NCBI RefSeq assembly: GCF_017603965.1
Contig: NZ_CP071955.1
Span: forward strand, 1,054,001-1,118,000
Direction: 5' to 3'
DNA: 64,000 bases
Source of the DNA: Xanthomonas fragariae
GTDB taxonomy: Bacteria; Pseudomonadota; Gammaproteobacteria; Xanthomonadales; Xanthomonadaceae
The notes under the pieces were generated by a model that was not told the DNA's origin, made no database searches, and saw only the letters and a program-made list of their open reading frames with translations. Every line of letters starts with the position of its first letter. Position 1 is the stretch's first letter. Made by a program: the position numbers and the translations under genes. This document shows, one piece after another, positions 27,891 through 36,307 of the stretch.

Positions 27891-30521
27891 ATGCGGGGCC
27901 CAAACCCAAAGAGCAGCAATCTGCGGACGCATTCCCAGAGCACCTACCAAAGCGTGCCAGCGAAGACTAATGGCGGGCCGGCGAGCACAGGCGCTGCTCC
28001 GTCCGGAATGCCATCGTCCTCAGCACCCTCAGGCGCCCTCAGCGAACTGGCAGCTCGACCGACCAACCGCCGTCGCACCGAGACATCTGCTGTGCGTTCG
28101 GCGCCGGGATCGGGATCGGGGATATTTCCGGCTCGGAACAGCGCATCGATACCGCTTCCCTTCGCGCTGCAGTACGACGACCTGCCCCCCAACAGTGATG
28201 TTCATCATTCTCTGCCTTGGCGCGCTGATGCGCCTGAGCCCCACTGGGCAACAGTGCAGCAGCCCGCTTCTGAAGATCCGGTAGTTCATGCAGAACGTCA
28301 GGCACCAGTTGATCGTCCATCAACCTCGTGCAATAAGCACTTGTTCGCCAAGCTAAGCGACAAGATTCGACATGGGACCGGGCGGTCATGCTCCGAGGGA
28401 GTCTATCCAGCCGACAGGAAACTCATCGCGCGGTTTGTAGACGGTGCCGTGGGGCTGGAGAAAAACTTCGATACCGTAGAAAAATACACCAATTTGTTGA
28501 TGAATTTTAGCGATTGGCTCAGACGGCAGAACAAGCGTGGGCTGCAAGAGCGGCTCTTCAAAGACGAGCTGACACGCGATGCCTCGACGTTGCTAAACGG
28601 GAGCAAATCCAATCGTCTGAACGCGGCACTGAAGCATCTGCGTGCCGTGGAATCTACCACCCACGGAACGCTAAAGATCCGGGGTTTCTGCCGCCACCAG
28701 GCTCCTGAAGGTGATGAACAACTGATCAATCGTGCGCTTTCTGCTTACAGCGATTATGCAAGCACGTTGCGTGCGTTCAGTGCATGGCTCGATGCCACGG
28801 GTAAAGCACCATTGTGCGCACCGAACAGGCTGCACTCCAAAACCTTGATGGATGAGGCGCGCGCCTTTGCAAAAACGGGCGTGTCGACCAGTAAAAGTTC
28901 GGTTAGGGCGCTGCGGCAACTGCAGACCTTTGACCGCACCGGAACGACGGCCATCGTAAAGAAGCTTAATACCCGTGAGATCCCCGAAGTCGACCACCAA
29001 CTCAGCGAGCAATTTAAAGCTGCTTTGGTGGCGTCCGGCCGCGACAAGAAATATGCTGGCGGGCGAAGCTATGCTTATCATATGTCAGTCTTTGTTCGCT
29101 CCTTCAGCGCTTGGCTACAGGAGAATAATAAGGCACCACTGGCATTGCGTTTACACGACCGAACGTTGGATGACGATTTGGTTCCCTACTTGGATAGCAA
29201 AAGCGCAAGTTACCGCAAATTCATTGTGGGCAGACTGAAGCAACTGCGCGAGATATTTCCTCCTGACCTGCAGTCCCCCGCCCTCGGAAGCAGCGCTGAA
29301 CCGTCGGGATCCTCTTACTCCTCCCTGCTTTCACCTACTCCTCCAGATGGATTGCCGCAGGCGCCTGAAAACGTCTTGACTCCCGATACGCCCGAGGAGG
29401 AAATGGCGGGGCCTTCGTTGCCAGCCCAACCCGAAGCGTCGAGTCCCATATCCGAATTCGACTGGGATGCAATGGATGAAGTGGATGGTTTGCAGCCGCC
29501 GCCTCAAAGCAGCTGGACTCTCGAGACACTTGCGGATGAGTTGATGGCACCTTCGTGGTCGGAGCAGCCCGGGGCGTCGAGTTCCACTTTTCCATTCGAC
29601 TCGGATGCAGTGCATCAAGCGGGTGGTTTGCCGCAGGCGTCTCAAAGCAGCTGGACTCTCGAGACACTTGCGGATGAGTTGATGGCACCTTCGTGGTCGG
29701 AGCAGCCCGGGGCGTCGAGTTCCACTTTTCCATTCGACTCGGATGCAGTGCATCAAGCGGGTGATTTGCCGCAGGCGCCTCAAAGCAGCTGGACTCTCGA
29801 GACACTTGCGGATGAGTTGATGGCACCTTCGTGGTCGGAGCAGCCCGGGGCGTCGAGTTCCACTTTTCCATTCGACTCGGATGCAGTGCATCAAGCGGGT
29901 GGTTTGCCGCAGGCGCCTCAAAGCAGCTGGACTCTCGAGACACTTGCGGATGAGTTGATGGCACCTTCGTGGTCGGCGCAGCCCGGGGCGTCGAGTTCCA
30001 CTTTTCCATTCGACTCGGATGCAGTGCATCAAGCGGCTGATTTGCCGCAGGCGCCTCAAAGCAGCTGGACTCTCGAGACACTTGCGGATGAGTTGATGGC
30101 ACCTTCGTGGTCGGAGCAGCCCGGGGCGTCGAGTTCCACTTTTCCATTCGACTCGGATGCAGTGCATCAAGCGGGTGGTTTGCCGCAGGCGCCTCAAAGC
30201 AGCTGGACTCTCGAGACACTTGCGGATGAGTTGATGGCACCTTCGTGGTCGGCGCAGCCCGGGGCGTCGAGTTCCACTTTTCCATTCGACTCGGATGCAG
30301 TGCATCAAGCGGGTGGTTTGCCGCAGGCGCATGAAAGCAGTTGGGATCTCAAGAAACTTGTGGAGGAGGAAATGGGGCTTTCGGGGTTGGCCCAATCCGG
30401 AGCGTCGATTTCCAACTTTGCATTCGACTGGAATGCGCTGCATCCGGAAAATGCAGTGCCGCACTGCAACACCGCTATGCAGCAAGCGTCATTACCGACC
30501 TTCGACGAGGATGACAGTTAA
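27891..30521 (+). CDS. Candidate type III effector with 46-residue tandem repeats
   Basis: The function is not known. The 876-residue product has a Ser/Pro/Arg-rich N-terminus (1-100) with LSELAARPTNRRR, as in several type III effectors, and no Sec signal. Three related helical segments follow, at about 183-262, 272-355 and 366-462, each with the core FS-x-WL (NFSDWLRRQNKRGL, AFSAWLDATGKAPL, SFSAWLQENNKAPL). They resemble the SAM-like core-binding domain of tyrosine recombinases. Residues 540-815 are six near-identical 46-residue acidic repeats (SSWTLETLADELMAPSW, then FPFDSDAVHQAGGLPQ), flanked by degenerate units. GGAG lies 7 bases before the ATG. A PIP box, an IS remnant upstream and a mobilisation remnant downstream support an acquired effector. 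Confidence 0.7.
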   Translation: MRGPNPKSSNLRTHSQSTYQSVPAKTNGGPASTGAAPSGMPSSSAPSGALSELAARPTNRRRTETSAVRSAPGSGSGIFPARNSASIPLPFALQYDDLPPNSDVHHSLPWRADAPEPHWATVQQPASEDPVVHAERQAPVDRPSTSCNKHLFAKLSDKIRHGTGRSCSEGVYPADRKLIARFVDGAVGLEKNFDTVEKYTNLLMNFSDWLRRQNKRGLQERLFKDELTRDASTLLNGSKSNRLNAALKHLRAVESTTHGTLKIRGFCRHQAPEGDEQLINRALSAYSDYASTLRAFSAWLDATGKAPLCAPNRLHSKTLMDEARAFAKTGVSTSKSSVRALRQLQTFDRTGTTAIVKKLNTREIPEVDHQLSEQFKAALVASGRDKKYAGGRSYAYHMSVFVRSFSAWLQENNKAPLALRLHDRTLDDDLVPYLDSKSASYRKFIVGRLKQLREIFPPDLQSPALGSSAEPSGSSYSSLLSPTPPDGLPQAPENVLTPDTPEEEMAGPSLPAQPEASSPISEFDWDAMDEVDGLQPPPQSSWTLETLADELMAPSWSEQPGASSSTFPFDSDAVHQAGGLPQASQSSWTLETLADELMAPSWSEQPGASSSTFPFDSDAVHQAGDLPQAPQSSWTLETLADELMAPSWSEQPGASSSTFPFDSDAVHQAGGLPQAPQSSWTLETLADELMAPSWSAQPGASSSTFPFDSDAVHQAADLPQAPQSSWTLETLADELMAPSWSEQPGASSSTFPFDSDAVHQAGGLPQAPQSSWTLETLADELMAPSWSAQPGASSSTFPFDSDAVHQAGGLPQAHESSWDLKKLVEEEMGLSGLAQSGASISNFAFDWNALHPENAVPHCNTAMQQASLPTFDEDDS
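29508..30335 (+). repeat. Six tandem 138-bp coding repeats
   Basis: The units begin at 29508, 29646, 29784, 29922, 30060 and 30198. They are nearly identical; visible differences are few, such as GAG/GCG (Glu/Ala after the tryptophan), GGT/GAT and GGT/GCT. A seventh, diverged unit starts at 30336 and another diverged unit precedes the array. The period is exactly 46 codons, so the frame is kept. Confidence 0.95.
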
Positions 30522-30539
30522 CCTAAATGGAAACATGGC

Positions 30540-30566
30540 CCATAGCCTGTTTCCGAATGGCTATGG
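30540..30566 (+). terminator. Hairpin after the repeat gene
   Basis: CCATAGCC (30540-30547) pairs with GGCTATGG (30559-30566) across an 11-base loop, 18 bases after the stop. No T tract follows, so it is only a candidate. From here to 30721 no gene is seen. Confidence 0.4.
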
Positions 30567-30721
30567 CATCATGGGGTTTGCGATCGGCAGATCGTTCTTG
30601 TCCGCAACGCGGACTATCCCGTCGTTGCTATACAGAGCACAGTCAATGTGTTGAACCAGACCCGACTTTATCTCAATCCGTATTTTTCAAGTGGCTGAGC
30701 GATTTTCCTTATCGTGTGTAA

Positions 30722-31193
30722 ACGTTAGCAGCGTCTTCCGTAGCAGCTGGAGCAGGTAGCGCAGTCGTTGCCTGGGGTGTTGCCCGTTCGACGGAACAGA
30801 TACTGCAGCGCGTCCCTGACACGTTGATTGGCAGTATCCAGCAGGGCATTGACCGACCAGTCGCCGGTTTCGAGAAGCGGGCAGCAGGCCGGTCGCTTGA
30901 TCGGCGACGGCGCGCAGTCCCTGTCCGATCAACTCCGACGCATCGAGCGCGGGCAGCTCCTGTTGTTGTGGAAAGGTGCGACGGTCATCTTGGGCAGTCT
31001 GCTGCTGTTGCTGGGCGGCGGCGGATGGTCGCTGATCCAGTATCGCCAGGAGATCGGCGATAACCAGTTGCGTGCCGAGCAGTTACGCGCCTACAACGCC
31101 GCCGACGTGACACTATGCGGCGGTCGGCTGTGTGCCAATGTCGAGATCAAGAGCGCTGGCTTCGACGATCGCCGGCAAGTATCGGCTGGTCAA
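30722..31193 (+). pseudogene. Decayed plasmid mobilisation protein (MobB-like)
   Basis: Three frames must be joined to read it. First, from 30722, AAGAGSAVVAWGVARSTEQI and LIGSIQQGIDRPVAGFE. Then QSLSDQLRRIERGQLLLLWK with a single membrane helix (ILGSLLLLLGGGGW) and LRAYNAADVTLCGGRLCANVE. After one extra base near 31165 comes GKYRLVKPR and a stop at 31193. This ending and the LKAYNAADVTLCG-type segment are what I recall from small mobilisation proteins of proteobacterial plasmids. The 5' end has no start codon. It marks a plasmid-derived segment beside the candidate effector gene. Confidence 0.6.
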
Positions 31194-31348
31194 GCCGCGC
31201 TGATTTCGGCAGCGCCAGAGGCATTGCCTGCCGCATATCCTGGCTTGGCAAACGTGGCGCGCGCGGCGGGGGCAGGCTCCATTGCTGGCGCATGGCGCAT
31301 CAGCTTGCTCGGCGATGGACTGGACGCCGTTGGAATACGCGGCAGGCA

Positions 31349-33046
31349 TCACGACGCTGGCACCTTCAACGCCCGATACGGCGGGGTGGACATCACCATC
31401 TCGGCCAGCGAATAGGCCAGCTCGCGTTCGGCCAGCACCGCGCCGTCGGCGCCGTGTTCGAGCAGATGCTTGACCTCGGTATCGCTATGGGCGCGCGCCA
31501 GCAGCGTCAGCGACGGGTTGATCGCGCGCAGCTTGGTTAACGCTTCACCGGCTTCCAACGGTTGCGGAATGGCCAAAATCGCGATCTTTGCATGCTCTGG
31601 GCGCGCTTCGGCCAACACGCGATCGGCTGCCGCGCTACCACGGATGCCGGGGATACCGGCGGCATGCGCTTTGGCTACATGGTCGCCGTTGTCGTCGATC
31701 ACCAGCAACGGCACGCCACGGCTGCGCAGCAGCTGCGCCAGTGCGCTGCCGACGCGGCCGTAGCCGATCACGATGGCGTGGCCGTCCAGCGGCAGCGCCG
31801 GGCCGGGTGGCGTCTCCGGCTGCGCTGCCGTGGGTGCGCCCTGCGTCTGTTTAGCCTGCCAACGGTCCAGCAAGGAGAACAGGAACGGGTTGGCGATGAT
31901 CGACAACAGCGCGCCGGCCAGGATCAGATCGCGCCCGGTTTCGGGCAGGATCGCCAACTGCACACCCAGCCCGGCAAGAATGAAGGAGAACTCGCCGATC
32001 TGCGCCAGGCTGGTGGAAATGGTCAGCGCCGTGCCGGTGGGGTGGCCGAACGCGCGCACGATCACGAACGCAGCCAGCGACTTGCCGAGGGTGACGGTCA
32101 GGAACGTGGCCAGCACCTGCCATGGATGTTCGACCAGGATCATTGGGTCGAACAACATGCCCACAGACACGAAGAACAGCACCGCGAACGCATCGCGCAA
32201 CGGCAGCGAATCGCTGGCGGCCTTGTGGCTGAGTTCGGATTCCTTGAGCAACATGCCGGCGAAGAACGCACCCAGCGCGAACGACACGCCGAACAGCTTC
32301 GCCGATACGAACGCCACGCCCAGCGCGATGCCGAGCACGGCCAGGGTGAACAGTTCGCGCGAGCCGGTGGCGGCGACCTTTTCCAGCGACCACGGAATCA
32401 CCCGGCGCCCGATCACCAACATCACCGCCACGAATGCGACCATCTTCAGCACGGTCAAGCCGAGCGCGGCCAGCAGCGAGGTGGACCCGCCAGTGTGCGT
32501 GGCCGCCGGTGCGCCGATGCCCAGCACCTCGGCCAACGCCGGCAACATCACCAGCGCGATCACCATCGCCAGGTCTTCGACGATCAACCAGCCCACTGCG
32601 ATGCGGCCACGCTGAGTTTCCAGCAAGCGGCGTTCTTCCAATGCCCGCAGCAAGACCACGGTACTTGCCACCGACAGCGCCAGACCGAACACCAGGCCAT
32701 GCATCAACGGCCAGCCCATGCTCCAGGCCAGCGCCCAACCGAGCAGTGTGGCCACCACGATCTGCGCCAGCGCACCGGGAACCGCGATCCACTTCACTTC
32801 CATCAAATCGTCGAGCGAGAAGTGCAGGCCCACACCGAACATCAGCAACATCACACCCAGCTCGGACAACTGATTGGCCATGGTCTGGTCGGCCACGAAG
32901 CCGGGCGTGAACGGACCAACGCAGACACCGGCAAGCAGATAGCCGACCAGCGGCGAGAGTTTCACTTTCTGTGCGAGCGTGCCCAGCACGAAAGCGACCG
33001 CGAGGCCGATGGCGATAATGTCGATGAGGCTGGTGTCGTGATGCAT
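31349..33046 (-). CDS. ybaL: YbaL-type K+/H+ antiporter with NAD-binding domain
   Basis: This is a CPA2 monovalent cation:proton antiporter of 565 residues. The membrane part shows ISP/KLSPLVGYLLAGVCVGPFTPGF, LLMFGVGLHFSLDDLM and GWLIVEDLAMV. About 12 membrane segments run to residue 395, and the cytosolic TrkA-N/RCK domain starts at HAIVIGYGRVGSALAQLL, a Rossmann nucleotide-binding loop. The likeness to E. coli YbaL is strong throughout. The start MHHDTSLIDI at 33046 was preferred to an upstream frame start at 33097 because it aligns with the YbaL N-terminus. The 3' end borders the mobilisation remnant. Confidence 0.9.
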   Translation of the reverse strand: MHHDTSLIDIIAIGLAVAFVLGTLAQKVKLSPLVGYLLAGVCVGPFTPGFVADQTMANQLSELGVMLLMFGVGLHFSLDDLMEVKWIAVPGALAQIVVATLLGWALAWSMGWPLMHGLVFGLALSVASTVVLLRALEERRLLETQRGRIAVGWLIVEDLAMVIALVMLPALAEVLGIGAPAATHTGGSTSLLAALGLTVLKMVAFVAVMLVIGRRVIPWSLEKVAATGSRELFTLAVLGIALGVAFVSAKLFGVSFALGAFFAGMLLKESELSHKAASDSLPLRDAFAVLFFVSVGMLFDPMILVEHPWQVLATFLTVTLGKSLAAFVIVRAFGHPTGTALTISTSLAQIGEFSFILAGLGVQLAILPETGRDLILAGALLSIIANPFLFSLLDRWQAKQTQGAPTAAQPETPPGPALPLDGHAIVIGYGRVGSALAQLLRSRGVPLLVIDDNGDHVAKAHAAGIPGIRGSAAADRVLAEARPEHAKIAILAIPQPLEAGEALTKLRAINPSLTLLARAHSDTEVKHLLEHGADGAVLAERELAYSLAEMVMSTPPYRALKVPAS

Positions 33047-33500
33047 TCCTATCCGTTGTGGGACTGTCCCAAAGAACGTCGAGGCCGACCCGGCCAAGGG
33101 CGCTGCGCCGGGCCTTGCCTGCTGGCATTGCGTGGTGATGGCTGGCGTCCTGCGCCGGGATCAGGACCGCACAGCAGGTCCAGTTAGTGTGGATGTCTAT
33201 AGCACACAGCGCATGATTAACGCGATGCGACATGCACCGCTCGTGCGCATGAGAGATGGCGGCGTTGGGCCGCGTTTGGATCGCACGGTAATGCCGATGC
33301 CTTTACGACATCGAGACCGATATCGAGACCGCTGCGGCCGCGGCCGCAGTCGTCCAGCATCGCACCGATGCAGTTGCGCGTGCGCCATCATCTATCGCGT
33401 GGCGCCACTGGCCGGACCGACATGGTCGATTCTCGCCCTCTCCGCATGTGATGCGGATGCATATGGCATCAAATCGAATTTGACGACAAGGCGAGGCGCG
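33047..33500. other. Intergenic region between ybaL and the first tandem receptor
   Basis: About 450 bases are without a recognisable gene. The left part is the ybaL leader and the right end runs into two strong hairpins. No conserved protein segment was seen on either strand. Confidence 0.4.
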
Positions 33501-33542
33501 CAACGACAGACACCGCCGAGCGATCGGCGGTGTCTGTCGTTG
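33501..33542 (-). terminator. Perfect 19-bp stem-loop downstream of the receptor gene
   Basis: Bases 33501-33519 pair perfectly with 33524-33542 around the loop GCGA. It sits just beyond another hairpin after the receptor gene at 33583, so the two act as a double terminator or as an mRNA 3'-end barrier. There is no T tract directly after it on the minus strand. Confidence 0.65.
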
Positions 33543-33544
33543 CG

Positions 33545-33577
33545 AAAGAGCCGATCGGAGGCTCCGATCGGCTCTTT
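33545..33577 (-). terminator. Intrinsic terminator of the receptor gene
   Basis: AAAGAGCCGATCGGAG (33545-33560) pairs with CTCCGATCGGCTCTTT (33562-33577), ending 6 bases from the stop codon of the receptor gene. The A/T flanks give a short T run on the minus strand. Confidence 0.75.
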
Positions 33578-33582
33578 ACTGA

Positions 33583-35982
33583 TCAGAACCGGTAGGTGAC
33601 CCGGCCGTACCAGTAACGTCCGTTAAAGCCGAACGGCGATAGCGACGAATATTGCAGACCGCCAGCGCGGTCGTCGTAGGCGGTGGTCAGCTGCACCTTG
33701 GTCGGATACTGATTGGTGATGTTGTCGACACCGACGGTGACGGTGAATGCGTTCCAGGTCTGGCTGGCTGCCAGATTCAGCAGCCAACGCGCGTCGTAGG
33801 TCTGATCCTGGCTGCCATCGGCCGGGTCGCTGATGCGCTTGATCGAGCCGTAGCGAGTGGCGTTGAAGTTGAGCTCAAACCCGCCCAGCGTCCAATCTGA
33901 CGACGCCATGTACTTGGTCCGTGGCGTGGCATCGGTAAGCAGACCCTGGCTGGCGCGTCCGAAGTTCGGGTTGGACAACTCCAAGATAGCGGTCTTGTTG
34001 TAGTTGGCGCTCGCGCTCAGGTTGAGCTTGCCGTACTCGCCCAGATCGGCGAGGTAGCTGTTGATCCAGTCCACGCCGCGGGTGCGGCTGGTAGCGCCAT
34101 TGACGAAGAACTGCACCGCAGCGACCTGGCCGATCGGCTGCGCCAGCTGCAGCTGGTCCGAATACAGGATCTGATCCCAGATGCGGATCTGATAAACGTC
34201 CAGGCTGGAAGTGACGTTGGACGTCGGCTGCCATACACCGCCGAGACCGTAATTGGTGGATTTTTCCGGGCTCAGCGGACCGGCGCCCAGGGCAACCGCT
34301 ACCGGGTCGGAGGTGCGATAGGTGCCGACCTGCACCAGCCCGCCGTTCCCGGTCAGGGTCACCACCGACGCATAGTTCTGCTGTGCCAGCGACGGCGCGC
34401 GGAAGCCGTTGGAAATGGTGCCGCGCAGCGAGAACGTATCGCGGAACGCGTAGCGCGCCGACACCTTGCCCGAGCGCGTTGAGCCGGCATCGCTGTAGTT
34501 TTCATAGCGCCCGGCGATGCCGCCGGACAGCTTGTCGGTGATGTCCGCTTCCAGGTTGGCGTAGACCGCGTTGCTGTGGCGCCCGAACTTGCCGGCGACC
34601 GACGGCTCTAGGCCCGAGAACACCTGTGCACCGCCCGGGTAGGGCTCGCTGGTGTCGGGATTGATGGTGTTCGGGTCGAAAAAGTACGAGTCCGGCGAGC
34701 CGGCGGTGATCTGGTAGCGGTCCTGTCGATGCTCGGCGCCGAAGGCGACATTGATCGGATACGCCAAGCCCCAATCGAAGGATTTGTTGACGTCCAGGTT
34801 AATCGTGCCCTGCTCGGTTTCGAAGCCACCGGAATTGAAGTTGGTCGGCGAACTGCCGGTGGTCCAATACAGATTGGTGTTGATTGTGTTGAGGATGTTG
34901 AAGGTCATGTCGTTCTTGCCGTAAGTGGCCGACAGATCCCAATTCCATTCGCTTGCGGTGCTGCCTTTCAGGCCCAAAACGGCCGAGCGGTCGTTGGTGG
35001 GGTTGTAGATCTGCGGCAGGAACCCATTCGGATAAATCGCCTGCACGTTGCGGTTGGTGTTGTCGGCAGCGCGGTAGTAACCGTTGGAGGTGACTTCGCG
35101 ACGGCTCATGCTGAGGTGGCCATACAACTCCAGAGTCGGCGAAAACGCGTAACCGAAGGCGGTCAGGCCTTGATAGAAGTTGGACGCCGGGTCGCCATGG
35201 CGCTGATACGGAACACCGCCGGGATTGTCTGTGCCCGGAACCGTGGTGGCGCGGTTGGTGTTCTCGCCACGGTTGGTGCTCATGGTGTTTTGGTAGTTCC
35301 AGGACAGCCGCACCCAGCCTGGTGCCTTGTCGCCGCCAGTGCCGCCGAATGCCTGGCCGACCGAGCCGTCGATGCCGTTCTGCTCGCCATCGCCCTTGTC
35401 CATGATGCCGCCGTTGACCGAAATGCTGTTGCTGCCGACATCGGCGCCATGCTTGAGCACGATGTTGACCACGCCTGCAATGGCATCGGAGCCGTATTGC
35501 GCCGAAGCGCCGTCACGCAGTACTTCGATGCGTGCGATTGCAGACATCGGCAACGAGTTCAAATCTGCAGGCGCAGAACCGCGGCCGACATACGGGTTGT
35601 AATTGATCAGCGACGAGGTGTGATAGCGCTTGCCGTCGACAAGCACCAGCACCGCATCCGGCGACAGGCCGCGTAATGTTGCCGGGCGCGAGGCGTCGTT
35701 ACCGTCGGAAATCGCCGGGCGTGGGAAATTCAGCGACGGCAACAATTTGCCGAGTGCGGTGGCGATGTCGGTCGCACCGGTAGCCTGCAGCGATTGCTCG
35801 GTGATGATGTCGATCGGCGATTCGGATTCGGCCACCGTACGATCGCTCACTCGCGTGCCGGTGACGATCAAAGTGTCCAGGGTTTTCTGCGGCTGGGTCG
35901 GCTGCGACTGCGCACTCGCAGCGAACGAACAGACGGTGAGTGCGACCGAAATCGCAAGCGAGAGTGCGTTGGAGGTGTGCAT
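33583..35982 (-). CDS. TonB-dependent receptor (tandem paralog 1 of 3)
   Basis: This is an outer-membrane transporter of 799 residues with unknown ligand. The signal peptide (MHTSNALSLAISVALTVCSFAASAQ) is followed by DTLIVTGTRVSDRT (TonB box region) and a plug with FPRPAISDGNDASRPATLRG, LVDGKRYHTSSLIN and IEVLRDGASAQYGSDAIAG. The barrel ends FNGRYWYGRVTYRF, a proper C-terminal aromatic signal. Relative to the next two paralogs it carries the variant LSPDAVLVLVDGKRYH in place of LSPDQVLVLVNGKR. The start at 35982 lacks a good ribosome binding site, but the upstream extension to 36255 is not receptor-like. Each of the three tandem genes has its own terminator hairpin. Confidence 0.92.
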   Translation of the reverse strand: MHTSNALSLAISVALTVCSFAASAQSQPTQPQKTLDTLIVTGTRVSDRTVAESESPIDIITEQSLQATGATDIATALGKLLPSLNFPRPAISDGNDASRPATLRGLSPDAVLVLVDGKRYHTSSLINYNPYVGRGSAPADLNSLPMSAIARIEVLRDGASAQYGSDAIAGVVNIVLKHGADVGSNSISVNGGIMDKGDGEQNGIDGSVGQAFGGTGGDKAPGWVRLSWNYQNTMSTNRGENTNRATTVPGTDNPGGVPYQRHGDPASNFYQGLTAFGYAFSPTLELYGHLSMSRREVTSNGYYRAADNTNRNVQAIYPNGFLPQIYNPTNDRSAVLGLKGSTASEWNWDLSATYGKNDMTFNILNTINTNLYWTTGSSPTNFNSGGFETEQGTINLDVNKSFDWGLAYPINVAFGAEHRQDRYQITAGSPDSYFFDPNTINPDTSEPYPGGAQVFSGLEPSVAGKFGRHSNAVYANLEADITDKLSGGIAGRYENYSDAGSTRSGKVSARYAFRDTFSLRGTISNGFRAPSLAQQNYASVVTLTGNGGLVQVGTYRTSDPVAVALGAGPLSPEKSTNYGLGGVWQPTSNVTSSLDVYQIRIWDQILYSDQLQLAQPIGQVAAVQFFVNGATSRTRGVDWINSYLADLGEYGKLNLSASANYNKTAILELSNPNFGRASQGLLTDATPRTKYMASSDWTLGGFELNFNATRYGSIKRISDPADGSQDQTYDARWLLNLAASQTWNAFTVTVGVDNITNQYPTKVQLTTAYDDRAGGLQYSSLSPFGFNGRYWYGRVTYRF

Positions 35983-36186
35983 GGGAATCAAGGCTCGAAA
36001 GTGGATGGTGGACGCAGCGATGAAGCGCGCGTAATGCCGGGGGATTGCGATTGCGTACGGGTGATCGATGGTGCCTGCGCTCCGGGTGTTGCCGCAGTGC
36101 GGTGCGGCACGTGCAGGCAGGACATCTGATCTGCACGCGGTGTCTCGCGGTGCGCATCCTTGCTGAAAGACGCGTTGTTGGATCTC

Positions 36187-36212
36187 CTGCTCTCTCATCG
36201 GCGAGAGAGCAG
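36187..36212 (-). terminator. Hairpin downstream of tandem receptor 2
   Basis: CTGCTCTCTC (36187-36196) pairs with GAGAGAGCAG (36203-36212) across a 6-base loop, about 95 bases beyond the stop of the receptor gene at 36308. The rest of the 325-base gap up to 36307 contains no visible gene. Confidence 0.55.
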
Positions 36213-36307
36213 AAGCATTGCCGTGTTGCCTGTATTGCTTGCAACGCCTCGGCATGGCGTTGCAGTGCGATGCAAACGCTGGCCGCTGCCGACCAGCGCG
36301 CGGCGGT

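Noticed and set aside
29508..30335. Tandem direct repeats considered as a CRISPR array
   Set aside because: The repeats are contiguous, 138 bp long and coding, without spacers or cas genes nearby.
29331..30485. Long antisense frames across the 138-bp repeats (384 and 316 codons)
   Set aside because: They exist only because the repeat period is a multiple of three, so every frame without a stop in one unit stays open. The sense frame has the PIP box, ribosome binding site and non-repetitive domains.
31562..33187. A 541-codon open frame opposite ybaL
   Set aside because: It is Gln/His/Arg-rich with no recognisable features; ybaL on the other strand matches a known family along its full length.
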